From NCBI GenBank assembly GCA_020832305.1, contig JAFIEV010000046.1:186001-250000 (forward strand): a stretch of 64,000 bases of DNA, written 5' to 3'. Under the pieces are notes generated by a model. The model did no database searches. It was not told where the DNA came from and was given only the letters and a program-made list of their open reading frames with translations. This document shows positions 54,190 to 63,120 of this stretch, piece by piece. This DNA comes from Cyclobacteriaceae bacterium (GTDB lineage Bacteria; Bacteroidota; Bacteroidia; Cytophagales; Cyclobacteriaceae). Within the stretch, counting starts at the first letter, position 1. The number at the start of each line of letters is the position of its first letter. A program made the position numbers and the translations under genes.

Positions 54190-54267
54190 GTCTGCTTCTT
54201 CCCCCTTGGGGAAAATAAAATTCAGCCTGGAAACCCAACTTCCAAATAACAATACAGAAAATAATTT

Positions 54268-55932
54268 ATGAGAATTTTATTTGCTCTTATTTTGAGCGCC
54301 TGGTTTATATTGCCCGCACATCGTGCCAATGCGCAATTTGTACCAGGCGCTTTTGATTATGACGAACTTTCGCTCTTATTCAGCCAAATCAATTACACAG
54401 GAAGTGCCCGAATACAAGGCATGGGTGGCGCTCAGGTAGCCTTGGGTGGTGATATAAGTTCAGCCCTTTCAAATCCGGCAGGTCTCGGCTTTTACAACCG
54501 GTCAGAGTTTTCTTTTACGCCTTCAGTGAATACACTCAATAACCGATCGACCTATCTGGGTAATCAAACCAATGATATGCGCACCCGCTTCAATATCGAT
54601 AATTTGGGGGTGGTATTTAACCGAACCCGTCCCGATCACAAGCCAGGCGCATGGAGAGGGGGTAGTTTTGCTATATCCTATTCCAAAGTAGCTGAATACA
54701 ACAGCAACGTGTTTTTTTCGGGCATGAATCCTTACAATGACATCATCGATATGTTTGTGCAGCAAGCCAATTTTCAGGATGTAAATCCAAACCAATTGGG
54801 CGGGCTTCCTCGACGCGCTTTCGATACATACATGATCAGTGAATTTAATGATGTTTTTTCTACTCCCCAGGGAGAGGTGGCCAGCCCTTTCTATGAGCGT
54901 ACATTTTTCTGGGAGTTTCCCAATGAAGACTTTCCAACAAGACAATCTGAGCAAATCGAAACCCGTGGAAGCCAGAATTATCTGTCTTTCGCAGGGGGAG
55001 GTAACTTTGACGATTTAATATACATAGGGGCTGGATTGAATATATCTACCCTCAATTTTATTCAAAGTAAGTTTTACCGTGAGGAATACCCTACCGGTAG
55101 TATCATGCAACGTACATCTCTGAGTGAAACTCTTGAACTCGATGGTACCGGTATTAGTGGTTCTTTTGGTGTGATCGGTCGAATAATGGATAATATGACC
55201 CTTGGCGTTTCCTTAATCACACCAACCTATTATCTGTTTAACGAAACCTATTTCAGCAGACTTCAGGCAATTTATAACAATTTCAATATGCGTGATTATG
55301 CAGATCTGTTTCTTGCCAATGAAGATTTAATAATTCCTGCTGATCCTGCTCCGGGATATCAGTTTACCTTCCTAGATTATGAAGAAAATGTGACCCTGCG
55401 TACAGAAAATTCTGATATAAGTGACAGTGATTTTTTTGAATGGAACCTCACAACTCCCATGAGGATAAATGGTGGTCTGGCTTATTTTCTTGGTAAATCC
55501 GGGTTTATTACTGCCGATATCGAATATGTGGATTATTCGACCATGAACATCAGGGGAAGGGGTGTTTCCCTTTTCGATCAAAACCAAAGGGCTCGAAGTA
55601 ACTTTACCAACACCATAAATTTGAGGTTTGGAGGGGAATGGAGAATCAGCAGTTTCAGGGCAAGGGCTGGTTTTGCCAGTTTTGGTGATCCTTACCGCAG
55701 TAGAGCTGGTTCAGGTGATGGAAATCGCACCCGGCAGGTCGTTTCTTTGGGCGGAGGGTATCGCTCTAATACTTTTTTTATAGACCTGGCTGCCGTTACG
55801 ACATTTGCAAACAGCTTGTACGCACCTTATACTGTAGATGCAGTTGATAATCCGGCGCTGGTGCGAACCAACTTTGCAGATATTCAACACAGAGACCTTC
55901 ATTTCAGATTGACTATAGGATTTTTCTTCTGA
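54268..55932 (+). CDS. Outer-membrane beta-barrel protein (OMPP1/FadL-like)
   Basis: A 554-residue outer-membrane protein. Signal peptide about 1-22 (FILPAHRANA). The N-terminal signature ARIQGMGGAQVALGGDISSALSNPAGLGFY is that of the OMPP1/FadL/TodX-like barrels in Bacteroidota, and the sequence continues as alternating aromatic/polar strands to a terminal Phe (LTIGFFF). Such proteins pass hydrophobic compounds; substrate unknown. It is co-oriented with the repeat-protein gene upstream and converges on aroK, with an 8-bp gap. Confidence 0.83.
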   Translation: MRILFALILSAWFILPAHRANAQFVPGAFDYDELSLLFSQINYTGSARIQGMGGAQVALGGDISSALSNPAGLGFYNRSEFSFTPSVNTLNNRSTYLGNQTNDMRTRFNIDNLGVVFNRTRPDHKPGAWRGGSFAISYSKVAEYNSNVFFSGMNPYNDIIDMFVQQANFQDVNPNQLGGLPRRAFDTYMISEFNDVFSTPQGEVASPFYERTFFWEFPNEDFPTRQSEQIETRGSQNYLSFAGGGNFDDLIYIGAGLNISTLNFIQSKFYREEYPTGSIMQRTSLSETLELDGTGISGSFGVIGRIMDNMTLGVSLITPTYYLFNETYFSRLQAIYNNFNMRDYADLFLANEDLIIPADPAPGYQFTFLDYEENVTLRTENSDISDSDFFEWNLTTPMRINGGLAYFLGKSGFITADIEYVDYSTMNIRGRGVSLFDQNQRARSNFTNTINLRFGGEWRISSFRARAGFASFGDPYRSRAGSGDGNRTRQVVSLGGGYRSNTFFIDLAAVTTFANSLYAPYTVDAVDNPALVRTNFADIQHRDLHFRLTIGFFF

Positions 55933-55940
55933 TGGCAGTT

Positions 55941-56456
55941 TTAGTATTTGCCAATTTCTGATATCAGGTGCTCCATGATATAATCAGGTGCCTTGTTTAC
56001 ATGAATTTTGGCCTGACTGTAATAGGGCAAGCGTCTTTGTAATTTTATTTCAAGTTCCTTAACGAGGTTTTCAGGACCGACATCTTTGAGCAAAGGTCGC
56101 TTTGAAAGTCCCTTTTCACTAAGACGTTTTACAATCTCCGGTGGGGAAACATCTAAAAATATTGTTATACCTTTGGTATTCATATAGGCCATATTGTCGT
56201 GAAAACATGGGGCGCCACCGCCAGTAGCCATAATAAAGCTTGAATGTGAATTTGAGAGTTCTTTTAGCAAGCGGCTTTCGAGCTCCCTGAAATACTTTTC
56301 ACCTTTTTGGGCAAAAATTTCATTTATTGAAATTTTTTCACTTTCAACGATGACATCATCCAGATCAAAAAACTGAAGATGTAATTTTTTAGACAAGTTA
56401 CGGCCCAGATAGCTTTTTCCACATCCGGGCAATCCGGTTAAGTAAATTCTATGCAT
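55941..56456 (-). CDS. aroK: Shikimate kinase
   Basis: Phosphorylates shikimate in the aromatic amino-acid pathway. The 171-residue protein has the Walker A loop GLPGCGKSYLG (about 8-18), the shikimate-binding FFDLDDVIVE (Asp in DxD), IFAQKGEKYFRELE with the substrate Arg, MATGGGAPC (about 76-84, the GGG loop), and LSKRPLL in the lid. Length is normal. It follows the permease gene after 2 nt, at the end of a run of three overlapping or nearly overlapping genes. Confidence 0.94.
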   Translation of the reverse strand: MHRIYLTGLPGCGKSYLGRNLSKKLHLQFFDLDDVIVESEKISINEIFAQKGEKYFRELESRLLKELSNSHSSFIMATGGGAPCFHDNMAYMNTKGITIFLDVSPPEIVKRLSEKGLSKRPLLKDVGPENLVKELEIKLQRRLPYYSQAKIHVNKAPDYIMEHLISEIGKY

Positions 56457-56458
56457 AT

Positions 56459-57526
56459 TCAGGTATTCAGTCTAATTCTTGGGTCTGCAATGGCGTAAAA
56501 TATATCTACCACAATATTTATTAACACGAAAAATAAAGCAATCATCAAGGTGCTTCCCATCACAACAGGAAGATCAAGATGCTGCACTGCCTTAATGGTT
56601 ACAGCGCCTATGCCTTTCCAGCCGAATATGTATTCTACAAAAAAAGCACCTGCCATTAATGAAGCAAGCCAACCCGATATAGCAGTTATTACCGGGTTGA
56701 TGGCATTCTTTAAGCCATGTTTCCATACTACGACAAACTCTGAAAGTCCTTTGGCCCTGGCAGTTCTGATGTAATCCTGATCCATTATTTCCAGCATGGA
56801 GTTTCTGGTTAATTGTGCAATAATGGCCAGGGGCCTGAAACCCAGGGTTAGAGCGGGCAAAATTATATTCTTAAGTTGCAATTGCCTGCCATACATTGGA
56901 TCGGTCACCCATAGCTGACCTGTAAGGTTGAGACCGGTATAATCACTTAGATAATAACCAAAGACCAGGGCCATTAAAATGGCTGCAACAAAGGTGGGTA
57001 CCGAAATACCTGCAATTGAAAGCGTTACATAGAAATGATCCCAGAATGTATTTTGATGGATGGCTGCAATTACGCCCATAACAATGCCGGCGACCGTAGC
57101 AAAAGCCATGGCAGCAATGGCGAGCCAGAAAGTCCCTTCAATATTTTCCATCAAAATCTCTGTAACTCTTTTATTACTTTGAAATGATCTACGCAAATAA
57201 GGTTTTTTAATTACCCATACTTTTCCGGATGGCAGACTTAATAAAGCATGGTAGTTATATTTTTTTTTCGCTGAAGGATCATCAGGGTGTATGGAAAGTG
57301 GCGACAGGTCTTTCAGGTATTTGTACAATTGCAGGTGAAGTGGGTCATGTAATCCCAGGTCTTCAGCTATTACCTCTCTGGCAGCCACATCACTTCGCTG
57401 ACCTGCCATCATCGAAACAGGATCGCCCGGCAAAGCATGAAAAAGAAAAAACACCAGCAGTGCTACGCCAAAAAGTACCGCAAGGCTGTAAATCAATTTT
57501 TTAAGCAAATATTTTAACCAGATCAT
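56459..57526 (-). CDS. Peptide/nickel-type ABC transporter permease (DppB-like)
   Basis: A 355-residue inner-membrane permease of the binding-protein-dependent DppB/OppB type. N-terminal signature LFGVALLVFFLFHALPGDPV, then six membrane segments with the conserved loop RTARAKGLSEFVVVWKHGLKNA (about 255-275, EAA-like loop contacting the ATPase) and GAFFVEYIFGWKGIG near the end. An internal segment around residues 65-105 is longer than in enterobacterial DppB. It overlaps the DoxX gene by 4 nt (ATGA) and is 2 nt from aroK. No DppC, ATPase or binding protein is adjacent, so its partners must be encoded elsewhere. Confidence 0.9.
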   Translation of the reverse strand: MIWLKYLLKKLIYSLAVLFGVALLVFFLFHALPGDPVSMMAGQRSDVAAREVIAEDLGLHDPLHLQLYKYLKDLSPLSIHPDDPSAKKKYNYHALLSLPSGKVWVIKKPYLRRSFQSNKRVTEILMENIEGTFWLAIAAMAFATVAGIVMGVIAAIHQNTFWDHFYVTLSIAGISVPTFVAAILMALVFGYYLSDYTGLNLTGQLWVTDPMYGRQLQLKNIILPALTLGFRPLAIIAQLTRNSMLEIMDQDYIRTARAKGLSEFVVVWKHGLKNAINPVITAISGWLASLMAGAFFVEYIFGWKGIGAVTIKAVQHLDLPVVMGSTLMIALFFVLINIVVDIFYAIADPRIRLNT

Positions 57527-58617
57527 TCATTGAGCTTTTCTTTCAATATCTGCAGGTCGGGCATGCGCGTATTTGGCCATTTCCCTTTTACTGTACCATC
57601 CTGTATCAATACAAGACCAGGATTTGAGCGTATGATGGTTTTTAAAACAGTACCATCACCATAGAAATATGGAGCGGCAATCTGGTGCTCGTGCCTGAAG
57701 TTTTCATATGTACCCTGATCACTTGCCGTGAGTACCCAGACTTCAGCTATATTTTCAATTTCTTCAATAAGCATTTGCAAGGCTTTCAGATTTGAAGTTC
57801 GGGCCTTATTGACATTTTCAATAATGATAAGCAATTTATTGCCTTCAAAGGACTCCTCTGTGAAATCACCTTCGTCATTCCATATATGATAATCTGTAAT
57901 TTTAGGCTGTGCACCCGGATTGAGCAGCTTCATATCTTTAAACTGGTATTCCGGTTCGGTAGGATAGATATCGAACCGATATTCCTTACCATCTTTTTCC
58001 ATTATGTATTCATAGCGGTAAGGTTCTGAGGGCTGCATCGCTGCGGGTATATTGGTGCCGGTTTTATAAGGCCTGAAATCGATAAAAGGCAGATATACAA
58101 TGGCATACAATGCAATGGCAATACAAAATAAGGTGCATATACCTATGATACTATCCCCAACTATTGAGGTGCTTTTATTTGAAGCACTGTTTTGGCTTGC
58201 CAATATAAAAATAATGAGTACAAGCAACACAAGGTCTTTGTAAAAAGACTGCCATGGAGTTAAGGGGATGGCATCACCAAAGCAACCGCAATCAGTTACA
58301 TTACCGGTAAATGCAGAATAAAAGGTGAGTAAGGTGAAAAAGACGATCAGCAATAAAAGGGCAATGGAAGTAATTTTCATGCGGTACTGTATGATTACAG
58401 CAAGTCCGAGTACCACTTCAAGCACGCAAAACACCACCGAAAAGAAAATGGAGTATGGAATGAAATAATGGAAGAGCGATAAAAAATCAGTTGCAAAGAT
58501 TTCAAAGTATTCCTCAAATTTGATGGCCGTACCCATAGGATCATTGAGCTTCACCAATCCGGAAAATATAAATAAAAGTCCTACGGCATACCTTGCAATG
58601 GTATTAAGAAGATTCAT
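57523..58617 (-). CDS. BT_3928-family DoxX-like protein with thioredoxin-like C-terminus
   Basis: A 364-residue membrane protein. The N-terminal DoxX/MauE-like domain (about 1-170) has several helices, the GLLFIFSGLVKLNDPMG start and the redox-type TDCGCFGDAIPLTPWQS motif (about 111-127). The soluble C-terminal part (about 190-364) resembles thioredoxin-like folds (VWVLTASDQGTY, LVLIQDGTVKGKWPN) but has no CxxC pair visible. Bacteroidota members are annotated as BT_3928 family; function unknown, envelope redox suspected. It starts the run BT_3928-permease-aroK. Confidence 0.88.
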   Translation of the reverse strand: MNLLNTIARYAVGLLFIFSGLVKLNDPMGTAIKFEEYFEIFATDFLSLFHYFIPYSIFFSVVFCVLEVVLGLAVIIQYRMKITSIALLLLIVFFTLLTFYSAFTGNVTDCGCFGDAIPLTPWQSFYKDLVLLVLIIFILASQNSASNKSTSIVGDSIIGICTLFCIAIALYAIVYLPFIDFRPYKTGTNIPAAMQPSEPYRYEYIMEKDGKEYRFDIYPTEPEYQFKDMKLLNPGAQPKITDYHIWNDEGDFTEESFEGNKLLIIIENVNKARTSNLKALQMLIEEIENIAEVWVLTASDQGTYENFRHEHQIAAPYFYGDGTVLKTIIRSNPGLVLIQDGTVKGKWPNTRMPDLQILKEKLNE

Positions 58618-58660
58618 ATAGTTTCAATCTTTTATGGATAAAGGAATCGTTAATTAAAAA

Positions 58661-59206
58661 TCACAAAGAATTTTGAAGTTTAATCATACAAAATACTGCA
58701 TAATTTATGATATCCTGGTAATTGGCTTTTACACCTTCTGAAATCAGTGTTTTACCTTCATTATCTTCTATCTGCTTAATGCGAAATATTTTCATAAGTA
58801 TAATGTCGGTCATAGAGCTTACGCGCATATCTCGCCAAGCCTCATCATAATCGTGATTTTTATTGAACAACAGATCAATGGTTTCCTTCACGATTTTACC
58901 ATATAAAGTTTCCACTTCTTCATATGGAAGATTGCTCCGTGCATCTTCGGCAAGTTCAATTTGCATCATGGCTATGATACAATAATTAATGATACCTGAA
59001 AATTCAGACTGCACATTATCTTCAACTTTTTGCGTTCCTTTAGTCTGAATAGACCGAATACGCTGTGCCTTAATAAATATCTGGTCGGTAATGGAAGGCA
59101 ATCTCAGTATTCTCCACGCGGTGCCGTAATCTTTGGTTTTCTTTTCAAAAACATCTTTGCACTGCTTTATTACTTCTCTATATTCGTCGAAAGTTTTTCC
59201 GGTCAA
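58661..59206 (-). CDS. DUF1599 protein with internal duplication
   Basis: A 181-residue soluble protein made of two homologous halves: KTKDYGTAWRILRLPSITDQ and IINYCIIAMMQIEL in the first, KNHDYDEAWRDMRVSSMTDI and IINYAVFCMIKLQ in the second. Both halves carry the DUF1599 KxxDYxxAWRxxR core. The start is a TTG at 59206, the first possible codon after an in-frame TGA. Neighbours folP (divergent, 38 nt away) and BT_3928 form a conserved Bacteroidota arrangement. The biochemical role is not known to me; a nucleotide-related role has been proposed for the family. Confidence 0.85.
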   Translation of the reverse strand: MTGKTFDEYREVIKQCKDVFEKKTKDYGTAWRILRLPSITDQIFIKAQRIRSIQTKGTQKVEDNVQSEFSGIINYCIIAMMQIELAEDARSNLPYEEVETLYGKIVKETIDLLFNKNHDYDEAWRDMRVSSMTDIILMKIFRIKQIEDNEGKTLISEGVKANYQDIINYAVFCMIKLQNSL

Positions 59207-59244
59207 AATTCAAAATGTTAAACAGTTAATAATTGTGCCCTTAA

Positions 59245-60102
59245 ATGGAGGCGAAAGATAGCCTTTTTTACAGAAATTTTACGATGGTAGCCAGGGGAAA
59301 AGTAGTGGATTTGTCAAAACCCAGGGTAATGGGGGTTTTGAATGTAACGCCTGATTCATTTTTTGATGGAGGGAGGTACACCTTTGATGATCGCATTTTT
59401 ATGCAACTGGAGCGCATGGCTTCTGAAGGAGCTGACATAATTGACATAGGCGGCTATTCGAGCCGCCCGGGAGCTTTAGAAGTTTCTGTTAAAGAAGAGC
59501 TTCAAAGAGTCTTAAAAGGCATAATAATTGCAAGAAAAAATTTTGGAGATGTTTTGGTTTCTGTTGATACTTTCAGGGCGGAGGTCGCCCGCATAGCAAT
59601 CGCTGAAGGTGCCGATATAATCAATGATATTTCGGCAGGTGAACTTGATCAGAATATGTTTCAATTGGTTGCTGAGCTTAAGGTGCCCTACATTGCCATG
59701 CATATGAGAGGTAAACCAGAAAACATGATGAAAAACACAAAATATGAGAATCTCGTAATGGAAATATTGCAATATTTCAAAGATAAGGTGGTAACTTTAC
59801 GGGAAATGGGTGTGTCTGATGTAATTCTTGATCCGGGCTTTGGTTTTTCAAAAACCCTGGAGCAAAATTATAAATTATTAAAAGAATTGTGTTATTTTAA
59901 GGTTATGAAGCTTCCTCTGTTGGTGGGTTTATCTCGCAAGTCGATGATCTATAAAACCCTAAACACAGACCCTGAAAATGCTTTAAATGGAACTACGGCG
60001 CTGCATATGTATGCACTGTGCCAGGGAGCCAACATTCTAAGGGTGCACGATGTTAAAGAAGCAGTAGAAGTAATTAATCTGTATAATTTGTTAAACCATT
60101 GA
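59245..60102 (+). CDS. folP: Dihydropteroate synthase
   Basis: Joins p-aminobenzoate to dihydropterin pyrophosphate in folate synthesis; target of sulfonamides. The 285-residue TIM-barrel shows MGVLNVTPDSFFDGGRY (about 30-46), IDIGGYSSRPGA (about 72-83), IINDISAGELD, IAMHMRGKPENM (pABA-side loop) and VILDPGFGFSKTLEQNY; the C-terminal LRVHDVKEAVE gives the RxHD end motif. A second ATG at codon 14 is an alternative start. The stop TGA overlaps the TTG start of cdaA. Confidence 0.95.
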   Translation: MEAKDSLFYRNFTMVARGKVVDLSKPRVMGVLNVTPDSFFDGGRYTFDDRIFMQLERMASEGADIIDIGGYSSRPGALEVSVKEELQRVLKGIIIARKNFGDVLVSVDTFRAEVARIAIAEGADIINDISAGELDQNMFQLVAELKVPYIAMHMRGKPENMMKNTKYENLVMEILQYFKDKVVTLREMGVSDVILDPGFGFSKTLEQNYKLLKELCYFKVMKLPLLVGLSRKSMIYKTLNTDPENALNGTTALHMYALCQGANILRVHDVKEAVEVINLYNLLNH

Positions 60103-61007
60103 TTTTTCTTTTTAAAATAGGTTTTCTGTCTGTAAGCTGGGTTGATGTCATCGACATCATAGCGGTTACCATTCTGCTGTACCAGGTTTACAAACTCATG
60201 CGGGGAAGTATAGCCATAAAAGTTTTTTTGGGCTTTCTTTCGCTTTACCTTATTTTTTTGGTGGTAAATGCCGCTCAAATGGAACTCCTTTCCGCCATTT
60301 TGGGCCAATTTATGGGTGTGGGTGTAATAGCGGTAATTATTTTATTTCAACAGGAAATCCGCAAGTTTTTACTTATGATAGGCAGAGGCACTGCTTTCAG
60401 ACGTGAAAATTTTCTAAAAAGCCTCCCCTGGCGACGTGAATATAATGAACCCTTTAACATAACCCCCATCATTGATGCTGCAAAAACCATGGGGGCATCA
60501 AATACCGGCGCACTCATTGTTATTTCGAGGGATTCTGAATTGAAATTCTATGCAGATTCAGGCGATAGAATAAACGGATTGATCAGCAAAAGACTGCTGC
60601 AATCTATATTTTTTAAAAATAGTCCCCTGCACGATGGAGCTGCAATTATTTACGGAGGTAAAATCCTGGCAGCCCGTTGTATACTTCCGGTAAGTGATCA
60701 GGAAAATTTGCCAGCTAACTTTGGCCTCCGACACAGAGCTGCAATTGGTATGAGTGAAGTCACCGATACGCTGGTGCTGGTGGTTAGTGAAGAAACCGGC
60801 CAAATGTCATTGGTAAGAGGTGGTAAAATGTATCATAACCTTTCCACGCAGGAATTGCGCAATATGATCAATGTCTACCTGGCCGGAAATGACAAAGAAA
60901 ATGAGGTATTTGAAGAAGAGGAAGATGCGGCAAATGAAATTGTCGACCTGTCGAAGACTCCCGAGTCCGCAAAAACTGCTTCGGCCGAAAAAATAGGCAG
61001 CAAATAG
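60099..61007 (+). CDS. cdaA: Diadenylate cyclase CdaA
   Basis: Makes the second messenger c-di-AMP from two ATP at the membrane. The 302-residue protein has three N-terminal membrane helices (about 14-85: VIDIIAVTILLYQVYKLM, AIKVFLGFLSLYLIFLVVNA, GVGVIAVIILFQQEIRKF) and a DAC domain (about 120-235). The catalytic DGA is in SPLHDGAAIIYGGKI and the RHR motif in GLRHRAAIGMSE. An acidic linker-type C-terminus follows. The start TTG overlaps the folP stop (TTGA), implying translational coupling. Bacteroidota normally have this single cyclase. Confidence 0.94.
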   Translation: MIFLFKIGFLSVSWVDVIDIIAVTILLYQVYKLMRGSIAIKVFLGFLSLYLIFLVVNAAQMELLSAILGQFMGVGVIAVIILFQQEIRKFLLMIGRGTAFRRENFLKSLPWRREYNEPFNITPIIDAAKTMGASNTGALIVISRDSELKFYADSGDRINGLISKRLLQSIFFKNSPLHDGAAIIYGGKILAARCILPVSDQENLPANFGLRHRAAIGMSEVTDTLVLVVSEETGQMSLVRGGKMYHNLSTQELRNMINVYLAGNDKENEVFEEEEDAANEIVDLSKTPESAKTASAEKIGSK

Positions 61008-61016
61008 CTCGGTAGC

Positions 61017-62120
61017 TTATAGATTTAAAGGACAAAGCCCATCATATATCACGCCTCCGCAGGAATCCTCAACAGCGCCGGTGACCTCTTTGAGTGTATT
61101 GGTTTTACCCAAAGCCCTCAGTAATCCCAAAAATCCAAAAATTAATGCTTCTTTATAATCTATCAGCCTGCTTTCTGGAATGATGATTTGGAAGTTTTCA
61201 CCAGCTAAATTCTTTACGCTATCTATCAGAAAATCATTATAGGCCCCGCCGCCAGTTGTCAAAACAGAAAAAGCGCTTTTGCCTGTAGCCTGAATTTTGA
61301 TCTCTCTGGCAATTTGCATTGCGAAGTGCCGGGTACAGGTAGCCAGCAAGTCTTCGTTGGGAGCATGCGAACAGGCTTCGATCAAAGGCATCACAAATTG
61401 ATTAACCCATTCGAATCCAAGTGATTTGGGGGCTTTTTCTTTATAGTATGGCAAGGCTTCTAAATCATCAAATAAAGAAGGAATTACTTGTCCTGCCCTT
61501 GCAAGTTTTCCCCCTGCATCGTAGGGCAAACCTGAAAAACCGGCCAGGTGGTTTAGCACTGTATTGACAGGACACACATCATAGGCCATTCTTATTCCCG
61601 AAGCATTATCAAAAGATATATTGGAAAAACCGCCAAGGTTAAGGCAAATATCATAATCAGAAAAGAGTATTTTATCTCCAATGGGCACCAATGGTGCACC
61701 TTGCCCCCCGAGATGTACATCGAGAATTCTGAAATTGTTTATTACAGGTAATTTTAAAATCGCATGCATAGCCATTCCATCACCTATTTGCAAACTTAGC
61801 GACTTGTTGGGCTGGTGAAACACTGTTTGACCGTGTGAAGCTACCAGGCAAGGTTGCCAGCCTCTGTTTTTAATTTCATTCTTAAGGGAATGTCCCATCC
61901 ATTGTCCATACTTCACATGGCATGCATAAAGATCATAACCGTTAAGCTGCATTGCATTTCGCAAATCTTTTTCAAGGTCTTTCGGAAAAGGGATGGTAAG
62001 GGCATCGGAAATTTGGTAAGCCCATTGATTTTTACCGTCCCACATGAAAGTGCAATTGGCTACATCCAAACCATCAAGTGAAGTTCCAGACATTAATCCG
62101 ACTACTTCAAATTTTTTCAT
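61017..62120 (-). CDS. anmK: Anhydro-N-acetylmuramic acid kinase
   Basis: Recycles cell-wall anhydro-MurNAc by cleavage of the anhydro ring with phosphorylation. From the ATG at 62120 the protein has 367 residues; a GTG at 62138 would add six. Marks: VVGLMSGTSLDGLDVANC (phosphate-1 loop), VASHGQTVFHQP, INNFRILDVHLGGQGAPLVPIGD, LNLGGFSNIS and VLTTGGGAYNDFLI (adenosine loop). It converges with cdaA, the gap being 9 nt. Confidence 0.94.
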   Translation of the reverse strand: MKKFEVVGLMSGTSLDGLDVANCTFMWDGKNQWAYQISDALTIPFPKDLEKDLRNAMQLNGYDLYACHVKYGQWMGHSLKNEIKNRGWQPCLVASHGQTVFHQPNKSLSLQIGDGMAMHAILKLPVINNFRILDVHLGGQGAPLVPIGDKILFSDYDICLNLGGFSNISFDNASGIRMAYDVCPVNTVLNHLAGFSGLPYDAGGKLARAGQVIPSLFDDLEALPYYKEKAPKSLGFEWVNQFVMPLIEACSHAPNEDLLATCTRHFAMQIAREIKIQATGKSAFSVLTTGGGAYNDFLIDSVKNLAGENFQIIIPESRLIDYKEALIFGFLGLLRALGKTNTLKEVTGAVEDSCGGVIYDGLCPLNL

Positions 62121-62403
62121 ACTATTTGGATTTTCCACAACGTTTAGTAATTAATTATTTGTCAATCTAAATAAACCGGTTTTACAAGATATAAAGAATG
62201 GCGAAAATAATTTTTGAAACAACAGGATGATTTAATTTTGGGGTTGGAGATGGTTTGAAATTGAATAAAATGCCCTTAATCATTATAAATCTCGCAACAT
62301 TACCAAAGATAAATTCGAAATATTTTGTATTTTTTTTATTTATTTACAAAGTTTGAGGGTTTTTAAAGAATATTTTATTAAATAACTCTATAGAATTCAT
62401 ACA
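62121..62403. other. 283-bp divergent promoter region
   Basis: AT-rich gap between divergent anmK and coaX. No gene seen; presumed to hold both promoters, although no clear TTG/TAnnTTTG pair was found on either strand. Confidence 0.5.
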
Positions 62404-63120
62404 TTGAAGGCAGTGGTGGACAGGGGAAATACCTGGTACAAGATAGGTTGGTTCGACAAAGATCGAATGGTGGACAAGAAAACGGCTTCCGGATTTTCTG
62501 AAGTTATCTGTGAAATCATGCAATCTGATTGCACTTCGGTGCTTTTTGCTTCGGTTTCAGAGACAATGGAGAATGAATTAAAGAATTTGCGAAAAGACAT
62601 TAAGGTATGGACGCTCAGCACAGATATGCCCTTACCTGTGGTCATTGATTATAAGACACCAACAACCCTTGGCAAAGACAGGATCGCTGCCGCTGCCGGG
62701 GCTGCCGCTTTGTATAAGGATTCAAATGTACTCATCATTGACGCAGGTACATGCATTACCTATGACCTTCTTGAAGAAGGAAAAGTTTACAGAGGGGGTG
62801 CCATAGCACCGGGTTTAAATATGCGCTTGAAGGCAATGCATCACTTTACCCACAGTCTGCCGGAAGTAGAATTGGCAGAAGAGGTGACCATTCCGGCAAA
62901 AAGCACTGCTACATGTTTACAAGCTGGTGCCACTGTTGGATTGTGCTTCGAAATTGAAGGGATGATACAACATTATACAGCTTTGTATCCCGATCTGATC
63001 ACTTTAATGTGTGGAGGTGATACATTTTTTTTTGAATCTAAAATAAAAGCCTCCATCTTTGCAATCCCTGATCTGGTTTTGATTGGGTTAAACAGTATAT
63101 TGAATTACAATGAATTGTAA
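62404..63120 (+). CDS. coaX: Type III pantothenate kinase
   Basis: First step of coenzyme A synthesis, the CoaX type insensitive to CoA feedback. The 238-residue protein has the N-terminal phosphate loop VDRGNTWYKIGWF (DxGNT), TPTTLGKDRIAAAAGA (GxDR motif), LIIDAGTCITYDLL (DxGT motif), YRGGAIAPGLNM and the C-terminal LMCGGDTFFF. The start is a TTG at 62404, the only codon giving a complete N-terminal strand. It overlaps the next gene by 11 nt. Confidence 0.94.
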   Translation: MKAVVDRGNTWYKIGWFDKDRMVDKKTASGFSEVICEIMQSDCTSVLFASVSETMENELKNLRKDIKVWTLSTDMPLPVVIDYKTPTTLGKDRIAAAAGAAALYKDSNVLIIDAGTCITYDLLEEGKVYRGGAIAPGLNMRLKAMHHFTHSLPEVELAEEVTIPAKSTATCLQAGATVGLCFEIEGMIQHYTALYPDLITLMCGGDTFFFESKIKASIFAIPDLVLIGLNSILNYNEL

